From assembly GCA_903813345.2 (NCBI GenBank), contig CAIIXF020000001.1, positions 29,749,915 through 29,813,914 on the forward strand: 64,000 bases of DNA, in the 5' to 3' direction. The notes beneath the pieces were generated by a model. That model was given only the letters and a program-made list of their open reading frames with translations, searched no databases and was not told where the DNA came from. The DNA is from Owenia fusiformis (taxonomy: Eukaryota > Annelida > Polychaeta > Sabellida > Oweniidae). Both the position numbers and the translations under genes were made by a program. Shown here one piece after another: positions 61,285 to 64,000 of this stretch (the stretch's first letter is position 1; every line of letters starts with the position of its first letter).

Positions 61285-62690
61285 ATTGGATGTAATTCAC
61301 ACAGCTAGGCAAGGTGTGTCACAATCACAATACATTGTATGTAATTCACATATAGCTAGGCAAGGTGTGTCACAATCACAATACACTGTATGTAATTCAC
61401 ATATAGCTAGGCAAGGTGTGTCACAATCACAATACAATGTATGTAATTCACAAATAGCTAGGCAAGGTGTGTCACAATCACAATACATTGGATGTAATTC
61501 ACATATAGCTAGGCAAGGTGTGTCACAATCACAATACATTGTATGTAATTCACACATAGCTAAGCAAGGTGTGTCACAATCACAATACATTGTACGTAAT
61601 TCACACATAGCTAAGCAAGGTGTGTCACAATCACAATACATTGTATGTAATTCACATATAGCTAAGCAAGGTGTGTCACAATCACAATACATTGTATGTA
61701 ATTCACACATAGCTAGGCAAGGTGTGTCACAATCACAATACATTGTACGTAATTCACACATAGCTAAGCAAGGTGTGTCACAATCACAATACATTGTATG
61801 TAATTCACATATAGCTAAGCAAGGTGTGTCACAATCACAATACATTGTATGTAATTCACACATAGCTAGGCAAGGTGTGTCACAATCACAACATTGTATG
61901 TAATTTACACATAGCTAATCAAGGTGTGTCACAATCACAATACATTGTATGTAATTCGCACATAGCTAGGCAAGGTGTGTCACAATCACAACATTGTATG
62001 TAATTCACACATAGCTAGGCAAGGTGTGTCACAATCACAATACATTGTATGTAATTTACACATAGCTAATCAAGGTGTGTCACAATCACAATACATTGTA
62101 TGTAATTCACACATAGCTAGGCAAGGTGTGTCACAATCACAATACATTGTATGTAATTTACACATAGCTAATCAAGGTGTGTCACAATCAGAATACATTG
62201 TATGTAATTCACACATAGCTAGGCAAGGTGTGTCACAATCACAACATTGTATGTAATTCACACATAGCTAGGCAAGGTGTGTCACAATCACAATACATTG
62301 TATGTAATTTACACATAGCTAATCAAGGTGTGTCACAATCAGAATACATTGTATGTAATTCACACATAGCTAGGCAAGGTGTGTCACAATCACAACATTG
62401 TATGTAATTCACACATAGCTAGGCAAGGTGTGTCACAATCACAATACATTGTATGTAATTTACACATAGCTAATCAAGGTGTGTCACAATCACAATACAT
62501 TGTATGTAATTCACACATAGCTAGGCAAGGTGTGTCACAATCACAACATTGTATGTAATTCACACATAGCTAGGCAAGGTGTGTCACAATCACAATACAT
62601 TGTATGTAATTTACACATAGCTAATCAAGGTGTGTCACAATCACAATACATTGTATGTAATTCACACATAGCTAGGCAAGGTGTGTCGAA
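61285..62690. repeat. 51-bp minisatellite, about 27 copies, with a 151-bp higher-order unit
   Basis: Unit aattcacacatagctaggca + aggtgtgtcacaatcaca + atacattgtatgt (51 bp). From about 61870 a 49-bp variant (lacking ta) and a ctaatc variant alternate with the standard unit, giving a 151-bp trimer (51+49+51). As 51 is a multiple of 3, the left half is open on both strands (61226-61903 plus, 61297-61863 minus); I do not regard these as genes. Confidence 0.92.
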
Positions 62691-63264
62691 ATCCAGCCAA
62701 TCTTAACACAGTATTTCACATAACAGCAGTGCATGAAATAACCAATAACGCATTTGTTGTATGGTTGTCATCATGGTGAGAACTAAACTCACTGATTGGA
62801 AATGATGCTTTACCAATTTGACCCTTGCAAAAAGTTTCATTGAAAATATCTTCTTTTGGTGATTTTATATCCTTTAAGTGACATGGAAGAAAATATTTTG
62901 CAATGTGTGAAAAGAATTTAAGCCCAAGACGCAATGTATTGTGGATTGACCAAAAAATTAACACTCGATGCAAAGCATCTCATGCAAATTTTGGAAAGCA
63001 AAACCTTTAAGGAATGGTCATTCCACATTGCACAGAGTCAAGGACTTAAATCCTTAATTATAATTTTTGTCCAACCTATAATAATATCTTGATCAGTGGA
63101 TCTGGGATACTTTTAATCAAATTCACCAAAAACATTGTTGACCAGGTGGTTTTCTGTGATTAATCATGGATTAATATACTACTGAGAATTTTATAATTGA
63201 ACTTGTAGTCTTACAGGATTTTATTTTGGACGGAATTAGTAACTGCAATTCGAGACACCTCTCA

Positions 63265-63446
63265 TTAAAATAAGGTAGCTTCTAGCTGATGACCTCTATT
63301 AATTATTTCAGTCTTAAGTTTCTCTGCTTGAAATCGTTCAAAACATCTGTTGATGTATGGAAGACAAATTGTGACATCATCATCCTTTGGCAGTACATTC
63401 AGGAAGACCTTAGGAGGAAGTAACTCAACCATTCGGGAAAGTGTCT
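63265..63446 (-). CDS. Last coding exon of an unrecognised gene
   Basis: On the minus strand a ttgcag acceptor (AG at 63447-63448) is followed by an open 182-nt exon ending in TAA (63265-63267): TLSRMVELLPPKVFLNVLP, KDDDVTICLPYINRCFERF, QAEKLKTEIINRGHQLEATL. Composition, codon choice and the clean acceptor look like a conserved protein C-terminus; upstream exons would lie right of 64000. I do not recognise the family. Frames between 63447 and 64000 look like repeat. Confidence 0.6.
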
Positions 63447-63589
63447 CTGCAAATACAAATATATCTGTTTGATCTATGTCATACATGTGACATACATGTT
63501 GGGGGATATTATTTTCAAAGGTGTCCGATGAATCAAAGATTGGTCATCAAATTTCAATACAAGGTAATAACACCAACTACCTGCCATTT

Positions 63590-63700
63590 GTTACAGACAC
63601 TGAACACCAACTGAACTGCTAGATGCCGAACACAGACCACCGAACACTGTCCACAAAAAATTTGGAGACTATAACGATATGTCACCACCGTATTTAAAGC
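63590..63700 (-). repeat. Inverted copy of the 'caccacc...ggtggtgaca' repeat
   Basis: Reverse complement of the phrases seen at 6226 and 44330 (ccacaaaaaatttggagact, atgtcaccacc). It explains most of the minus-strand frame 63554-63964, which is therefore not called as a gene. Confidence 0.55.
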
Positions 63701-64000
63701 TGGGGCTGAACTATTTTCACTTTGAAATGAAACATGACATGAAGCACTAATTAGAACATGAAAAGCAGTAACAAATCCCACCCAACAAACATATTTCATA
63801 GAATAATTCATCATTTTGAATATTACTTGATAGTAAAACAAACACCAATGACATGATTCAATACTATATAAGATATTCCTTGAGTACACATCACACAGCA
63901 ATCTGACAACTGGCATTTGAGATATCAAAAAAGTTTTTTTTATGATAAAGTCGTGACCATTCAAAATTGAGCAGCCATATTAGAAATCTCATCTTGAACA

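Noticed and set aside
61226-61903. 225-codon plus-strand and 188-codon minus-strand frames of 17-residue repeats
   Set aside because: Both are the 51-bp minisatellite read in a frame whose length is a multiple of 3; frames die at the first 49-bp unit, and no promoter or splice signals stand out.
61285-62690. CRISPR-like array
   Set aside because: Units are contiguous and all alike with no unique spacers, and the DNA is eukaryotic.
63554-63964. 136-codon minus-strand frame
   Set aside because: Part lies in a dispersed repeat (63590-63700), the rest has no recognisable similarity and no splice link to the exon at 63265-63446.

Overview
The window is eukaryotic nuclear DNA from an AT-rich, intron-rich, transposon-laden bilaterian, most likely a marine invertebrate. 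Introns are GT-AG and usually 0.2 to 6 kb. Gene models were made by hand: each splice junction was checked for phase continuity and each product compared from memory with its human counterpart. I could not fix the phylum. No viral or LTR-type element was recognised.

Layout. (1) 446-7793 (+): the last seven exons of TRIT1, a tRNA isopentenyltransferase. Its first intron here holds three nested repeats. (2) 7794-12165: intergenic, with small DNA elements. (3) 12166-21523 (-): a complete seven-exon FBXO25/FBXO32-type F-box gene; one 5.9-kb intron carries a minisatellite and three DNA elements. (4) 21524-21964: a 441-bp head-to-head spacer, probably a bidirectional promoter. (5) 21965-40728 (+): a complete 21-exon EFR3 gene (about 799 codons). 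Its third exon is preceded by a nine-copy tandem array of its own splice acceptor plus exon start. A four-exon minus-strand gene for a secreted Ly6-like/chitin-binding protein is nested in intron 6. (6) 42258 to about 58630 (+): a gene for a secreted VWA protein followed by five tandem cassettes, each a Ser/Thr/Pro-rich (mucin-like) exon plus three exons of a C-type-lectin-like domain. Cassettes 2 to 5 are nearly identical, introns included, and so give 'empty sites' that date three Tc1/mariner-type insertions. (7) 58631-63264: repeats, foldbacks and a 1.4-kb 51-bp minisatellite. (8) 63265-63446 (-): the last coding exon of an unrecognised gene that continues past the right edge.

How the genes relate: TRIT1 (tRNA modification), the F-box protein (SCF ubiquitin ligase adaptor) and EFR3 (plasma-membrane anchor of the PI4KA complex) are conserved housekeeping genes with no operon-like link, although EFR3 and the F-box gene share a short divergent promoter region. 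The nested Ly6-like/chitin-binding gene and the VWA/lectin cassette gene look like lineage-specific secreted, extracellular-matrix or mucosal genes; each has a TATA box where expected.

The two most unusual features are the EFR3 exon-3 acceptor array (25692-26494) and the VWA-(mucin-CTLD)x5 cassette gene with signs of block duplication and conversion (45632-57271).
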